From positions 6,388,001 through 6,452,000 of the forward strand of contig CP136062.1 in assembly GCA_032622095.1 (NCBI GenBank): a stretch of DNA of 64,000 bases, written 5' to 3'. The translations under genes and the position numbers were made by a program. The DNA comes from Siphonodentalium dalli. Taxonomy: Eukaryota > Mollusca > Scaphopoda > Gadilida > Siphonodentaliidae. Positions 1 through 11,599 of this stretch are shown here, piece by piece; position 1 is the first letter of the stretch; every line of letters begins with the position of its first letter. The notes below the pieces were generated by a model. The model was not told where the DNA came from. It worked only from the letters and a program-made list of their open reading frames with translations, and ran no database searches.

Positions 1-180
1 GTATAAAAAATTCGTCTATTTCAGACAAAGCTCAAATAGTAAATATGATCAGGCAAGACATAGAAACCGCTAATCCCAATACCAATCTAACAACACCAGT
101 CGAACATGCTAACCTTTCAAAGCAATAACACCGGGCACCAGGTTGCGGACAACCACATGCACACACCATGGTTAGATCCC

Positions 181-365
181 AGGTTTGCTTGGACCAATCG
201 GCGTGAAATTTGGTGAGTCACCTTTTATGCCATACTATATTCCGTGGTACAAATTTGGGCCACATTTGATTCATGGTTAAAAAGTTATAAACGCGCCAAA
301 AGCGTGACCGAGTTATACACACACACATATACACACACACACACAGACGACGGGTTATATATATA
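181..365. repeat. Dispersed repeat ending in a CA microsatellite
   Basis: The segment runs from a moderately GC-rich body into CACACA tracts at about 318-327 and 331-345, then an AT-rich tail. The overall form (degenerate body, short CA tail) is like the segment at 20580-20756, which also ends in a CA run. I infer a dispersed, possibly SINE-like repeat. The family is not recognised, and similarity to 20580-20756 is in form more than in sequence. Confidence 0.35.
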
Positions 366-589
366 GACAGTTTGATATATATGATATACACTATAGCTAT
401 ATTATGTGATGCCACCAATAGTATTTTCAAACTACAGCCGCCATGGCGGCTGGGACGCTCACCTGACATGCGTCAGTGCTATATGCTTGTTTTTAAAAGA
501 GGAGAACTAATTCGAGCCTTAGTAACTTTAAGATATATAATATATAGACTATACGATAAAATGTGATATATTGTCACTTGATTGGGGGC

Positions 590-1690
590 TGAATTTATCG
601 AGCAAGCATCCAATATTTTCAAAAGGTGCGTCAGCAAATGGGTTTAAATTTTATGGCCTTGGGTGTAATTAATGTTGAGGTGGTTTCAACAGAAGTTCTA
701 CCCCCCTTAGATATTGCAGATCAAATTTGAGCCCACTTGACTACTCTGGCGTCGAAGAAAAAATATATTTGTTATCAAGGGGGTCAGAAAAATAAAATTG
801 GATTTTTGTTTCAAGAAATTATTTTAAAAGCCAAGATATAAAACCGAATTAATTAAATTAAAAAAAATCTTTTTTTGAGAAATGAGCTGAAAACTGAAAA
901 GCCCAGAAAAAAATAATGGTAAACAAATCTGATACTAGTTGTCCCATTAATGTTCCAAACAAAATTTAGAAGAATTCCACCATGTATTTCTTGAGAAAAA
1001 CCCTATTTTCAGAGAGCCCTATGGCTCTTCAAAAAATCAGTCAAGCACGACACCTTGGACAAATCTGAAACTATGTGTTGCAGTAATGCTACATACCAAG
1101 TTTGAAAGAAATTCCACCCAGTGGTTTGTGAGAAAAAAGATTGTGTTACAGTTGTACCCAAATACACCCATTTATGGGGCCTCTTATTGACATACTGACC
1201 TAATTTTAACAAATCCAAATACTAGTCACCCAAAGCACGTGCACACTAAATTTGAGCAAAATCGGCAGAGCCACTATGTATATATTGAACCCAAGTCGAA
1301 CCCAAAAATCCTACTTTCACAGAACCCCACATTACACTTGTACATGTGTGAAGACTTTGATGGTTATGGCACGAGTCTATGGTATCATGAAGCACTGGAT
1401 GTCGTATCGTCGTCAAATTGTGTGCCATAAAAAATATTTAAAAAAAAAATATTGTGTGCCATACTACACCAAAGCCTTCCCACACGTGTGTGATTCTGTG
1501 TTTATTACACACTTACGTCAAAACAGGAACAATTTACATTGCTTAATCTATATGGACACATGGCTGCCATACAAATTTAAAATTAAGGCATTATGTGGTT
1601 TTCTATCCTTTATTGGGAATAGGTGTTCAATAAGGCCATTACAAATTAAAGTCTGGGTTCACGGACCCCGTCCGCATCACTAAAAGTCCG
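590..1690. repeat. Dispersed repeat copy 1 (matches inverted copy near 8.5 kb)
   Basis: Two blocks here (about 1097-1210 and 1632-1664) reappear in reverse complement at about 8469-8554 and 8440-8467, where they lie side by side. So this copy carries about 420 bp that the other lacks. Shared words include CCAAGTTTGAAAGAAAT, CCACCCAGTGG and GGTTCAC. Several short frames cross the segment on both strands, including one of 143 codons, but they do not follow the repeat boundaries and match no family I know. Confidence 0.45.
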
Positions 1691-2057
1691 CCCATCAAAA
1701 ATATTTATCGCAATTCAAAAAAAAAAAATTCCCCTCTATACACTAGTGATAGGTACTTATTTTTGGATCACCAGTCACATTTTTAAGAGCGCCGGTAACA
1801 TTTTTAAGAGCACCGCTTATATTTACTTCCGGTGTCAAAAGTGCATGCTCTAATATTATCGTTTGTCTATTTTTCATCAATTTTGGACTAATTAAAATGG
1901 GAAAATGAGTTTGTTTTCTGTGTGCATTACGTCAGGGATCACAGTTATCCTGCAGTGGAGTGTTTGTGGAGGATTAACCGAAGGAACATCTGTTGGCGAA
2001 GTTTATAAGACAATGAAATGCAATAAATCTGATGATTTTGGCGAACTTCCAAACGAT
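1690..2057. other. Unassigned AT-rich segment with a small tandem duplication
   Basis: No gene is visible. The phrase ACATTTTTAAGAGC occurs twice in succession near 1778-1820, with related flanks (GCCGGT and ACCGCT), so there is a short two-copy tandem repeat. Nothing else stands out. Confidence 0.4.
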
Positions 2058-2815
2058 TTAGATTAGATTTTTTTAGATTAGATTTTATTTTGATAGTTCA
2101 GGTTTACATGAATACATATTATGGGTATGTTTACAAGTTGAATCAATATAATACACAACAGTATATACATATTATAATTCTAATAGTTTATATTAAATAT
2201 AAATATGTTATATGTTGATGAGACAGTTAGAGTTCAGACTGTGTAAATAATTGATATATACCGTAAGAGGATATATCAATTTTCTCAAGAATTAATTAAT
2301 TTTATTTTATAGAGGTTGCCGTCAGAATATAAGGTAAATTATGTGGCAGAAATCTGTATAAAAATAGAAATACTCATGTGACCTGAGACCATCAGGGATA
2401 ACGCAAAAAGTTCTCTAAATGAGAACTTAATTCCATTGCGGTCCCTGGTGGCTTTCGGCACATGGGCAGTGAGTGAAGTTCGAAACTTCGGAGCACAATG
2501 TATAAAAGTATTTAAAATATAAATTAAATAAAAGCCATTTCAGAACGAGACTTATATGGAGAGGAAAAGCTAATAAAATAAGTCAATACGGAAGTAATGT
2601 AACTCCAACAGCCCTTCGCCACCTGCATATACGCACCACTGCCATGTATGGCCGGCTTTGGGCTAGTCTGTCCATGACCGAAAGATGGAAACCCGAAATA
2701 CAGGCAGCAGTAACAATATATGCAACTGGCCAAATACTGTCATCGTACATTACCATATAAATTGAACTGCTGCATTGAGGAAATTCTAGTTAAAAGATGA
2801 TAAAATAGATTGTTC
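2058..2815 (-). mobile_element. Putative 3' untranslated region and tail of a LINE
   Basis: This lies directly downstream, on the minus strand, of the LINE C-terminal reading frame at 2816-3391. Its far end (2058-2090) is a simple repeat that reads on the minus strand as AATCTAATCTAAAAAAATC, as expected of a short-unit 3' tail of a non-LTR element. The assignment rests on position and tail only; no UTR family is recognised. A small hairpin (AAGTTCTC/GAGAACTT) lies near 2409-2429. Confidence 0.4.
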
Positions 2816-3391
2816 CTAGTAAAAGGCAAATGGATTTTCTTCTCTGTTCATCAATTTCTCTAGTAGGTGTTGTTTAATGCAAAATTTCCAGTGTTTGAGA
2901 TCAAAAGGGGCACGAGTATGGTATACTTTATCTAGACCATTCCACAGTTTCGCTCCTGTATAATAGAAACTGTGGATGCCCTTGGATTTTACAGAGGGTA
3001 ATGAGTATTTCAGGGTCCCTGATCGAGTTACATATGTACAATGAGTACTAGCTAATCTAAAATTATTATCTAGATATGCTGGAGCTTTCTTTTCCGAGAT
3101 TTTTAGTCCCATCAGTATTTTTCTGAAGTCTACCCTATCACTCACTGGAAGCCATTTAACATGTTTAAATTCATTATAACTAATATGAGTCATGCGATCT
3201 AGTTTCGTGATAAATCTGACAAGTCTGTTTTGAGATGCTTGAAGACGCTTTTTGGTTTTTACTGTCAGATACGGGTACCGGTACGCGTACGGGTAGCTAC
3301 CCGTACGGGTACACGTTTTGAAATCGCAAACTGTTTTACCGGTAGAATTCATCACATCGACTGGTAATGTATGGAGAGCCAACTGCAACAA
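2816..3391 (-). pseudogene. LINE reverse transcriptase C-terminal region (relic)
   Basis: This open frame of 191 codons contains the block that follows the reverse-transcriptase domain in many APE-type non-LTR retrotransposons (Jockey/CR1/L2-like): KKRLQASQNRLVRFI, then HISYNEFKHVKWLPVSDRV, then a FYYTGAKLWNGL segment and a final KQHLLEKLMN. These are the usual 'QNRAAR..I', 'WLPV..R' and 'G..LWN.LP' landmarks. Homology begins at about residue 47. The first ~46 residues are foreign, encoded partly by a short TACGGG-like tandem tract at 3266-3315, so the ATG at the start is not the original start. The catalytic palm is absent here; a fragment of it lies at 5572-5899 on the same strand. It is probably one decayed element broken by insertion and deletion, but two separate copies cannot be excluded. 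Confidence 0.8.
3266..3330. repeat. TACGGG/CCCGTA-rich junction tract
   Basis: The tract is built from CGGGTA and TACCCG words in both orientations and is followed by ATCGCAAACT. A similar pair (TACCCGTACCCG, then ATCGCAAACT) occurs at 5550-5585, at the other LINE fragment. The two tracts therefore bracket the ~2.3 kb that separates the LINE pieces and may be the ends of an insertion. Confidence 0.4.
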
Positions 3392-3844
3392 AAAGATATT
3401 ATGATATAGATTGTAATTCGCGTTATGGGCCTATGTTATACTTAGCGTTATGGGTTGTTGGACATATGTATTTATATTAGATGAGCCCCATGGTAATCAG
3501 TTGCTTTCATCAAGGACGAGCTAGGTGGCAGTTGGAAGTGGACGTTGCTTTTCTTTCACTCATATTGGTAACATTTTCAACAATTGGATTCTACAAGTCA
3601 TAGACCGATCGAGTGTTGACAATAAATCGGTTGGAATTTTTAAACTTAGAAAATAGATTATGATAGCTCATATATACAATTACGTTATATATACTTAAAA
3701 TGTCCAACCAGTATTCGGTGTAAAATGTATTGTTTTAGACCAAGGTTCTAACATGTACTTTCTAACATGTACTTTCAGTTCGATATAATACCGCATTTGT
3801 CCCTTATTTTAGTTGGGGAATATTTAGTTATATTAAAATCCGAA
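3392..3844. other. Unassigned AT-rich segment
   Basis: No gene or recognised repeat is visible. The words CTAACATGTACTTT are duplicated back-to-back near 3750-3776. Confidence 0.4.
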
Positions 3845-4213
3845 TTAACGCTCCCAAGTTACTATATTTGGCTTCGGGGTAAAACTAAATAGTTGATTCG
3901 AATCGAGGAACCCACCATCAAAGCGCAGAGTGATCAGATATCGATTTTTGAAGTTTGTTATTTCTTGAATTGTGTAATTATGTGTGGCCCAGAAAGAGTC
4001 ATCAAACCGACGGTCTCGGACAAAATTGCCGACGAAGATGCTTAACTCTAAAATCAAGTGGTAATGCGGCCAAAATTTTATACTATAGTTGACAGCAGTT
4101 AGCATTATTCTGTTGTAATTAATCGATTCTGATAACAAAAGCGTATTTTGAAGAAATGTTCTTGTTGTAACTTTATTATATGGGGACCGTCTGATCGGTT
4201 TGAGTAGCTTTAA
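3845..4213 (-). mobile_element. Kolobok-like MITE, copy 1 (TTAA-flanked)
   Basis: The copy is bounded by TTAA on both sides (3845-3848 and 4210-4213). Its right end reads GAGTAGCT before TTAA, matching the GAGTACCT end of copies at 36878-37365 and 62232-62496. Internally it has the family core GATTCGAATCGAGGAACC and AATCGATTCTGATAAC. With 62232-62496 it forms a subfamily sharing the same alternative end (GAATTAACGC). TTAA target sites with AGG/GGG-type ends are typical of Kolobok or piggyBac elements; AGG ends favour Kolobok. A 97-codon frame inside is a by-product of the repeat. Confidence 0.6.
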
Positions 4214-4678
4214 GTAAACCCTTGTTTGGAATCTTTCAACAGATCGAATGGTCGGCCCGTCGGGACAAGGGAATATTTATTCCAAAAATTGGGATTGTTG
4301 TCGGGATCTAAACCCGGAGGTATGTTGAAATGTTTAACTTGGTAACAAAAAAGGTGTCAAAATCTAGTCTGTTTATTATACGGATTGAATAAAGAGCGTT
4401 TGCTTCACTTCTGTGCGAAACACAGAAAACAGCTGAAACTAGCTCTGCTTATGTGCTTAGATTTTGTAGAGTATGTATAGGTATTTCGTATCCCCACTAC
4501 AGTATACACAAGTATTGTGGTTCAAATGCGCCATGTCCGTTCAGATAGTAAATATATATTAAAATGAGAAATCAGTCCCCACCTACATACGATAAGGTAA
4601 CTAAACGGTAATTGTATTCAAATGTGCAATGCATAGATAAATCCACGATATATTTATGTCCTTGTACAATGGGTTGAG
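4214..4678. other. Unassigned AT-rich segment
   Basis: No coding frame, RNA or recognised repeat is visible. Confidence 0.4.
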
Positions 4679-5183
4679 ACAGGGACGTGACGACCCCCCT
4701 CCCCAACTTTGGTCAAATGTTCAACATTTGGAAATTTGATATACCTGACACAACATTTGTTGGAAATTTCACACAAACAATAGGTAATTTCAACCTATTG
4801 TTTGTGTGAAATTTCCAACAAATGTTGTGTCAGGTATATCAAATTTCCAAATGTTGAACATTACTTAAATTCGTAGTTTGATTTTCGAACAATTTATTAG
4901 TGGATAATTTGTAGTTTTTATACCAACATTTGCATATTTCGCTATTTTTGGTAAAAAAAATAAGGACTGAAATGGCTGTCAGAAACAGTTGGAAATTGTT
5001 CAAGCTTGGGGGGGGTGCCAGGTCTCAAAATTTCCAACAATTGGAAAGCCTGATGCCAGCCAAGGGGAGGGTGGATTTACGCGCAAACTTGTGAATTTGA
5101 TATGGTTCGAGATGTGTAGTTAGAAATTCGAAGGTGGACACCCTTCCTAACGCGCAGACCATCTATAGCCATGTCCCTGCAAT
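4679..5183. mobile_element. Foldback element with a perfect 70-bp hairpin
   Basis: The arms 4716-4785 and 4793-4862 are perfect reverse complements of 70 bp separated by a 7-nt loop (AATTTCA). Weaker inverted similarity continues outward: CAGGGACGTGAC near 4679 faces CAGGGACATGGC read inward from 5183, and a C-rich CCCCCCTCCCC block faces GGGGGGG near 5008. I read this as a short DNA element with terminal inverted repeats and a central palindrome. The hairpin is certain; the outer boundaries are inferred. Confidence 0.6.
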
Positions 5184-5571
5184 GGGCGTCTATAGCACCA
5201 TCTACTCACTCTATTAATCACAACCTGTCATTAATGCAGCGAACAAAGTTGTTAGTGAAAAAAAATCGGCCTTCCGTATTTATCTAAGTGCTAGAAGCCG
5301 CCTCGAGAATTTGAACACAAATCCTGGGTTAAAATGACAACTTTATCAATAATATTTGCCCATGAAATCTTTCAATAAATAGGTTAACGCATAGCTGACT
5401 GGAATTTCATGGAATTCATGGACCATTGAGTGAGAAAATCGTAGTGAAAGGCTACCGGTCAATGGGACAAATCTACCCGTTTCAATTCGCTATCGCTTTA
5501 TGTGCTGCATTGAAAGTACCCAAGTGACCGTGACGATGTTCACAGATTTACCCGTACCCGTTCCCGTCGAA
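5184..5571. other. Unassigned segment
   Basis: No gene is seen. It ends in the TACCCG-rich tract described at the LINE junction. Confidence 0.35.
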
Positions 5572-5899
5572 CGGGTATCGCAAACTCGCTAATAGCGCGG
5601 ACATCACAACCTGAAACCAAAAGGGCAGAGTCATCCGCATATAGAAGGAGGTGACAATCCACAGCCTGGCTAGCATCGTTCACATAGAGTAGGAAAAGAA
5701 GGGGGCCTAAGATTTATCCTTGAGGGACTCCACAGGTGATACGTTCAAATTTGGATAGAGTACCATATATATATACTGCTTGCATTCTATTTGTTAAATA
5801 AGACTCCATCCATGTCAGAGATATTTTATCAAATCCAATTGCACTAAGTTTTGACAGTAAAATGTCATGGTCGACGGTATCAAAAGCCTTGAAAGACAT
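5572..5899 (-). pseudogene. LINE reverse transcriptase palm fragment (relic)
   Basis: On the minus strand this encodes KAFDTVDHDILLSKL, a WMESYLTNR segment, then GVPQG, an in-frame TAA, then ILGPLLFLLYVND and finally LLLYADDSALL. These are reverse-transcriptase motifs in order: the (S)KAFDTVDH block with the first catalytic Asp, GVPQGSILGPLLF with the Ser codon now a stop, and the YADD catalytic box. The frame is intact apart from that stop. The upstream side ends abruptly at KAFD, where the short sequence AATGTCTTTCAA is duplicated, so the fragment is 5' truncated. Downstream it breaks off shortly after YADD. The spacer between YADD and the C-terminal domain is missing, so this element cannot make an active enzyme. 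Confidence 0.88.
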
Positions 5900-6109
5900 T
5901 ATGGTATTTGAAAGACATTAAACATAAATTCTATATCGGAAACTCGAGTAGTTTCAATAGGCAGTATTAGTTTCAATAAGTGTTTCCTGGTGTCAAAATA
6001 GGTGATCTAATAGAAAAATAAAAATGAAGTTATTCACAAATACTTTTTTCTTCTTGAAGTTTTTCCCAATGAATTCAACCAATTTATCACTTTGACACCA
6101 CATGCACAT
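5900..6109. other. Unassigned segment
   Basis: Short AT-rich stretch between the LINE relic and a foldback element; nothing recognised. Confidence 0.35.
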
Positions 6110-7842
6110 ACCTTCTCAAAATAAGTGTCCATTTTAACGCGGTCATCAGGCGTTAACAACGCGGTCGTAACGTCAACGCATCGAGTTTACGTTCAATGCG
6201 TTGCGTTAAGGATCAATGCAACACACGAATATTACAATCACCGCGTCGAAACGTGTACAGACGATGAATCGCATAAGTATATTTTATACTATTAAATTTT
6301 TGTTTATTTACGATCACATATGACTAATTTAGTGTCAATTCCCCACTCTCCGAAAACCGAAAATCACATGTCTAGGCGTTCGTTTGTTCCAAATCGGGCA
6401 ATTTATTTGCAGCATTTGACTGGTGTTAGGATTTTTATGATATATATACATGTAGGTACAATGAATACGTGTATTGCACGGAGCGGTCGTGTGGTTGTGT
6501 TTCCCAATGTATGGAGTAAAACACTACGCACGAATATATTGCCATAAATGTTAGTCCAAGTCTTCTTGTACTAAAACCAGCTAAGATATTGGTATGGCCA
6601 GATGCTGGTGTTTAGTCCAAGACCGCCCCATAGCATTCCTATGACACGACTTACGCCCAGGATATGTGGCGGGAATTTGTGGTATATTTTACTCGATTTA
6701 CCTAACAAATCAATACATGATGCTATATACATCGGAAAGAGTGACATCTTATGGTCATAATGGTGCATAATAATCTAACTTTCATGTTAAATTACGGATA
6801 GAATATTTCGGTTGATTGTCACCGGCATCGCTGTTTTTATATTTTGTTTACGTTTTAACTGGAAGCCGAACTGTTACGAACAACTTCGGCATAGTCCGGA
6901 GTTTGTTTTGACCGAGACGAATTTCTACAAATTCCGAACGCAGTTCGCAAGGTCAACTGAGTTCGCATACTAAACAAAATATGTAAACACTGCGGCAAAT
7001 GTCTCTTTTCACATTAAATTACCGCTTTCAATTCACAACTGATGTGGGTTTCAGATCAAATAGCATGTCTTCTGCGGAAAATATCCGTTTATTGTCGCAA
7101 TTGTGATATTTTATTTCATATAATTGTGGTTTTATTTGAGCGGGTCACTAACGCTTAAGTCGTGTCATAGGAATGCATGGGCCTGGAACTCGGACGAAAC
7201 ACCAGTATCTCGCCATCATAATATCTTGGCTGGTTTTAGTACGAGAAGACTTGGACTACATACATGTCTACTACAGAACTGTTGGAAATATATGTGCATG
7301 TCCATCATTGCAAACAAAACGATGAATACATTTAATAGGCTTAGTAGCAGTAAATAAACCACAATTGACTAAAATTATGGTTTCGTAGTTGACGAAACCA
7401 GAACAACTTCGTCAACTATAATAGTTTTAAAATGCGTAGTATAACCATGACGTCTAACCCTGCACCAGAACATGTATGTCGGTCTCCGTTCAGGATGTGA
7501 ATCAATTAGAACATCAATTGTCAAATATGGGAGGAGTTACAGAAAATGATGTGGTGGTAATGTGTGTGTGTGTTTTTTTAATTTTGTATTATTTTATATA
7601 ATTATTATATAGATCTCAAACAGCGTGATGCTATTATTAAAATTCATAAAAGTTTCAGATTTGATAAAATATTATGTTGATATGAATTATGTTGCATTGA
7701 CGGTTACCTCGATCGCGTTGAGAAAAATCACAACCGCGTTGGGGTAACGTTGCGGCCACGTTACGTTAACACGAGAACCACGTTGATGGTCACTTCTCAA
7801 CGCGGTTCCAACGGTCGAGAGGGACACTTATTTTGAAAAGGT
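6110..7842. mobile_element. 1.7-kb foldback DNA element
   Basis: The ends are inverted repeats: ACCTTCTCAAAATAAGTG at 6110 and, reading inward from 7842, ACCTTTTCAAAATAAGTG. Behind them lie GC-rich AACGCGGT/ACCGCGTT words in both arms. A second inverted pair lies further in: the ~100 bp from 6556 (AAGTCTTCTTGTAC, ACCAGCTAAGATATTGG, TCCTATGACACGACTTA) recur in reverse complement at about 7147-7258. No transposase frame is present. The element looks non-autonomous and nearly palindromic. Superfamily is not determined; target duplication is not clear. Confidence 0.7.
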
Positions 7843-8436
7843 CTGTACCCACATCCGCAGCCATCAGTACAAAAGTATAATGGTATAAAACGGTATATAG
7901 GATTCTTGTGGAACACTAGAAAAATAACTTCAGTGTCACTGAGAATTATTCCTGATAGTGGATATTCATGGCCATTGCAGTAAATTAATACATGTAGAGC
8001 AATTTATGGCACTGCTACATTTGAATCAGCTTTCTCAGAATTCCTAATACAATTGTCAGAAGTTTTAGTAATTTGAGTGGTGTGTGTTTCTCTAAATGTG
8101 TGGATACAATGTACTGTTCTGATATTTGGTGGGAGACATTGAGCGGTTCTGACTTTATAAACCATATCCCTCAACCTATCACGAATAGAACAAGACAAAA
8201 CTCACGCTATGCCTTTCCTCAATAGCCATTTAGAGCCATGCTTTGGGAATTGGAACAACAGAGGTTTCAGAATATTCCTAAGTATTGAGCTATACATGTG
8301 ATTACACAGAGACAAGTTGTATTACCTGGAATCATGAAAAACGATTATTCGATTTTGAGGTATTGTTTTGAAGAATTTAAAATAAGTAATAAATATAAAA
8401 AGCCTCCCTCCCTCATCAAAAAATATAGACATTATT
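7843..8436. other. Unassigned segment
   Basis: No recognised gene or repeat. A 64-codon minus-strand frame matches nothing I know. Confidence 0.35.
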
Positions 8437-8571
8437 GCCTGTGAACCCGGCTTTAATGTTAATGGCCTTAGGTCAATATGTTAATTGTGGGCAAAAGAGG
8501 CTTAAAAATATATTCGCAAGAACCACTGGGTGGATTTCTTTTAAACTTGGTCTGGTGCATTATTCCACAAA
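8437..8571 (-). repeat. Dispersed repeat copy 2 (inverted relative to 1.1 kb copy)
   Basis: In reverse complement this matches blocks at 1097-1210 and 1632-1664. The compact arrangement here suggests either a deletion in this copy or an insertion in the other. Confidence 0.5.
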
Positions 8572-9100
8572 TTTCAACTCATTTTGCATTTTCTAAATTC
8601 AATAACAAATTCTTCAGAAATTGTTTAATATGACACGTACAACACTGAATCAACTATGTGTTATACAAATTGACCTGCGGAAAACATTGACTTTCTAGTT
8701 ATAAAATTTATTGATTTCATTTAGAAATAATGTTTTTATTTGTTTACAGTTTACGAGAATGAACAACTTTCGATTCCATTGAGTTCCCGCAAAATTTCAA
8801 GTATGGTGTTAAATATTACAACTCCGGAACAGAATGGCATTCAAAGTGATACTTCAACACATAACAGTGACGTGCGGGATAGCACGTGATCCTCATTCGA
8901 CAATAAACGCGAATTAGTCTTTGTTTCAGCGACAGAACTTCGAATAAACCGACAGTCTCTTTGGTGTTTCGTCGGCGGTGTCGGCCTTTGAAGTTTTGTT
9001 CTGAAAAACTTCGCGACTTTGCCAGTCAAACTTAGGAGAAGTTAGGCGGGCTATCAATCGCCCGCCTAAAATAGTTTTGCGTGGGCTGTAGGCCTACAAA
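8572..9100. other. Unassigned segment
   Basis: No gene is recognised. Near 9042-9062 there is a small inverted pair (GGCGGGC and GCCCGCC) flanking a short AT-rich loop. Confidence 0.35.
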
Positions 9101-9104
9101 ATAG

Positions 9105-9655
9105 CAGCACTGGTTAATGGTTGCTATGGTATATTTAATGGCCATTATTTCAAACCATTCGAAATATCATTAATGGCAAGTAAAGTAAAAATAAGTTCAA
9201 CCCATTAAAATGTGGAATGTCATTAATGGCCATGAAAGTAAAAGTGCTTTTAATGGGAAATTAATGCCAATTAATAGCAATGAAAATGCTTCTGCAAAAA
9301 TTAATGGCCATGACAATTACAAAGTATTTAATGGCCATGATTTTAACGGCCATTGTTCGTTGTCCTTTAAGTGGTTTTTAATGGGAATTAATTCCCATTA
9401 ACATATGTCATCATCCATTAATTTGTTGTAATGGTCTTTACACGATACTTAATGCCCATTAACACATATTGTGTACGTGCCATTACATATTTTTTGGATT
9501 TAATGCCCATGACTAGTCCGTATTAATGGCAATTTAATGTGACTTAAAGGAAACGAATAAGAGGTTTTTTAGTGTGATTTTAATTGGGTTTTAATGGTGT
9601 TTTAATGACTTCTGATTAATTTTGAATTTAATGGGAATTTAATGGGTTGGTTTGC
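9105..9655. repeat. TTAATGG-rich degenerate repeat block
   Basis: The palindromic word TTAATGGCCATTAA and its partial forms (TTAATGG, AATGGCCAT, TTAATGGGAATTAA) recur many times over ~550 bp in both orientations. The block starts with GCAGCACTGGTTAATGG and ends with AATGGGTTGGTTTGCAGTA, whose reverse complement is loosely similar, so it may be one element with inverted ends and repeated internal binding-site-like words. A 63-codon frame rich in NGH residues is simply the repeat read in one frame. Confidence 0.6.
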
Positions 9656-11410
9656 AGTAGTGTATACAGTACCAAGTTAAGTACATTAAAGCATAGTATA
9701 ACGGTAAATTCGTGATGGTCATTCTTATTGTATTTCACATCAGGAATTTCGATCACCTTTCACTCGCTCTGATGGGTGTAGACTGTAGTTACTATATAGT
9801 GTCGTTATTTATTGTATCTTATTTTCTCAATAAAAGGTAAACTACCGCTACGAATGAACTTATATTTTAATTCAATACTCATAATTCTCATTTGCAATAA
9901 CAGTAATTGAAAGACACAGTAACTTTCATGAACCAACACAAATTTAGTCTCCTCTCATTATGTGCAGATCTAAATATGATATCATGGATATAGGAAGTAC
10001 ACCGTTGACAAATATTTGAAAACGGTGAATTTTTAAATATTTTCCATGCCATAAAAGTGAAGTAAAAAAAATTATAATAACCATATGTTTGATGGTTCTT
10101 AAATAGTGTATCACAATAATCGCTTGTACCAAATTTCACAAATAAATTCCTGACAGATTTTGAGAAAATCCATTTAGAAATACCAGAACATTTTGGTCAA
10201 ACATGCATCTGACCCTTAATAAACTGTCATTAGAAGGACTTTGACTATACAAAAATAAATACAACGCAGGCATCTGCGAAAGCAGATATATAATGTAGAT
10301 CAGTCCATGACTTTTATAAAAGAGCAAAAAATCCGCGTGCAGCTTTTAGATGAAATTCTTGTTATATCGATTGAACAAGCGATGTTGTGCTCACATATTG
10401 TGGCATTGCGCCGTTGCGATATATTTGCATGGATGGTATGCCAAGCAATTACCTAATCATTGGGCATTTCAATCGCTAACCCGTCGGACAGGTATGCTTT
10501 TCCACAAAATCGGGAACAATTGTAACAATGTAATTGTGTTCTAAGCACATTATAAACACGTTCACGTGAACCCTTCAACTTACCTTTTGTGAAATGAACA
10601 GCCAACTGATAAGTTGAAAGCTTTCCGATGTGTGTTAAAAAGTTCAACTCGCGTCTCTCACTTATAAGCTGCAGTGTATCGTCTGAATCAATTATCACGA
10701 ACATACACATCCCGCTCCAGTGACTGACATGTATATTTGCAAGATGAAAACATAACCGCCCATCCACAATAGGCTCATTTTCTCATTCGCGAGTTGAATA
10801 AGGTGTCCTCACATGTCATCTTAAATTACGATACGCGGTGTCATTTTCGCTATTTTGTTCTGTTTCGTTTCACGCGAACGAGTCCCGTGTGAGACTCGAG
10901 TTGGTAGAATATCTATAGTATAGGGCGTAGACGGATTAGAAATTCGTGGCATGATTTTTTTTGTGAACAGCCTATTGTGAATGCACTTTTTCGCATATAA
11001 GTTATATTCATATCAAGAACAAGGCATTTGAAAACAAACTGAACTGATAGCAAGTTATGTTCAATTACTCAGCTTTTGTTGTACATGAGTAGGACTCAGA
11101 AATTAAATGCATATCCATCAATGATAAACATCATACAATTATACACGAAATCTACATCGTTCAATAATCATGCCATTTTATTCTAAGCACTACGATGTGA
11201 ACCCCGTATGTAAAGCCACTTCTAGTGCTGTGTGGTATTTTAATTGCTACAAAGACGGCTTCATGTGTGCGTGTTGACGTATTACGAAGCAAACTCAAGA
11301 GTGTTTCATGCGTTAAAGTTGGTCGATAATAGGCATAATAATAATTATAAGTTATACGTTTACGCGAACTAAGTCATGATATACTTCTCATTTTAATTTT
11401 AATTGTTTGA
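9656..11410. other. Unassigned AT-rich segment
   Basis: About 1.75 kb without a recognisable gene. A minus-strand frame of 104 codons (10453-10767) has no domain, signal peptide or flanking splice pattern that I can identify. A small hairpin (GAGTCCCGTGTGAGACTC) lies near 10880. Confidence 0.35.
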
Positions 11411-11413
11411 ATA

Positions 11414-11546
11414 TTTTGGTTGTGGAATATACCCAACAATCTAGTAACAGACCAGTGGTTCATGTTCTATGTTCCTACATCGCTCGGATAGTCATAATTT
11501 AAATTGAGCATATGTTTCAATTTTTTGGTTGTGGAATATACCCAAC
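11414..11546 (+). repeat. Direct repeat of 24 bp, 109 bp apart
   Basis: TTTTGGTTGTGGAATATACC plus CAAC occurs at 11414-11437 and again at 11523-11546. It could be a remnant of tandem duplication just upstream of the 340-bp array. Confidence 0.6.
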
Positions 11547-11599
11547 GGCAACGGCTCTATTGGACGACCCTACTGAACATGGGTTCTACTATAACCAGA

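Noticed and set aside
1252-1683. 143-codon protein-coding frame
   Set aside because: It lies across a dispersed repeat, overlaps other frames on both strands and contains low-complexity Lys runs from an A-rich tract.
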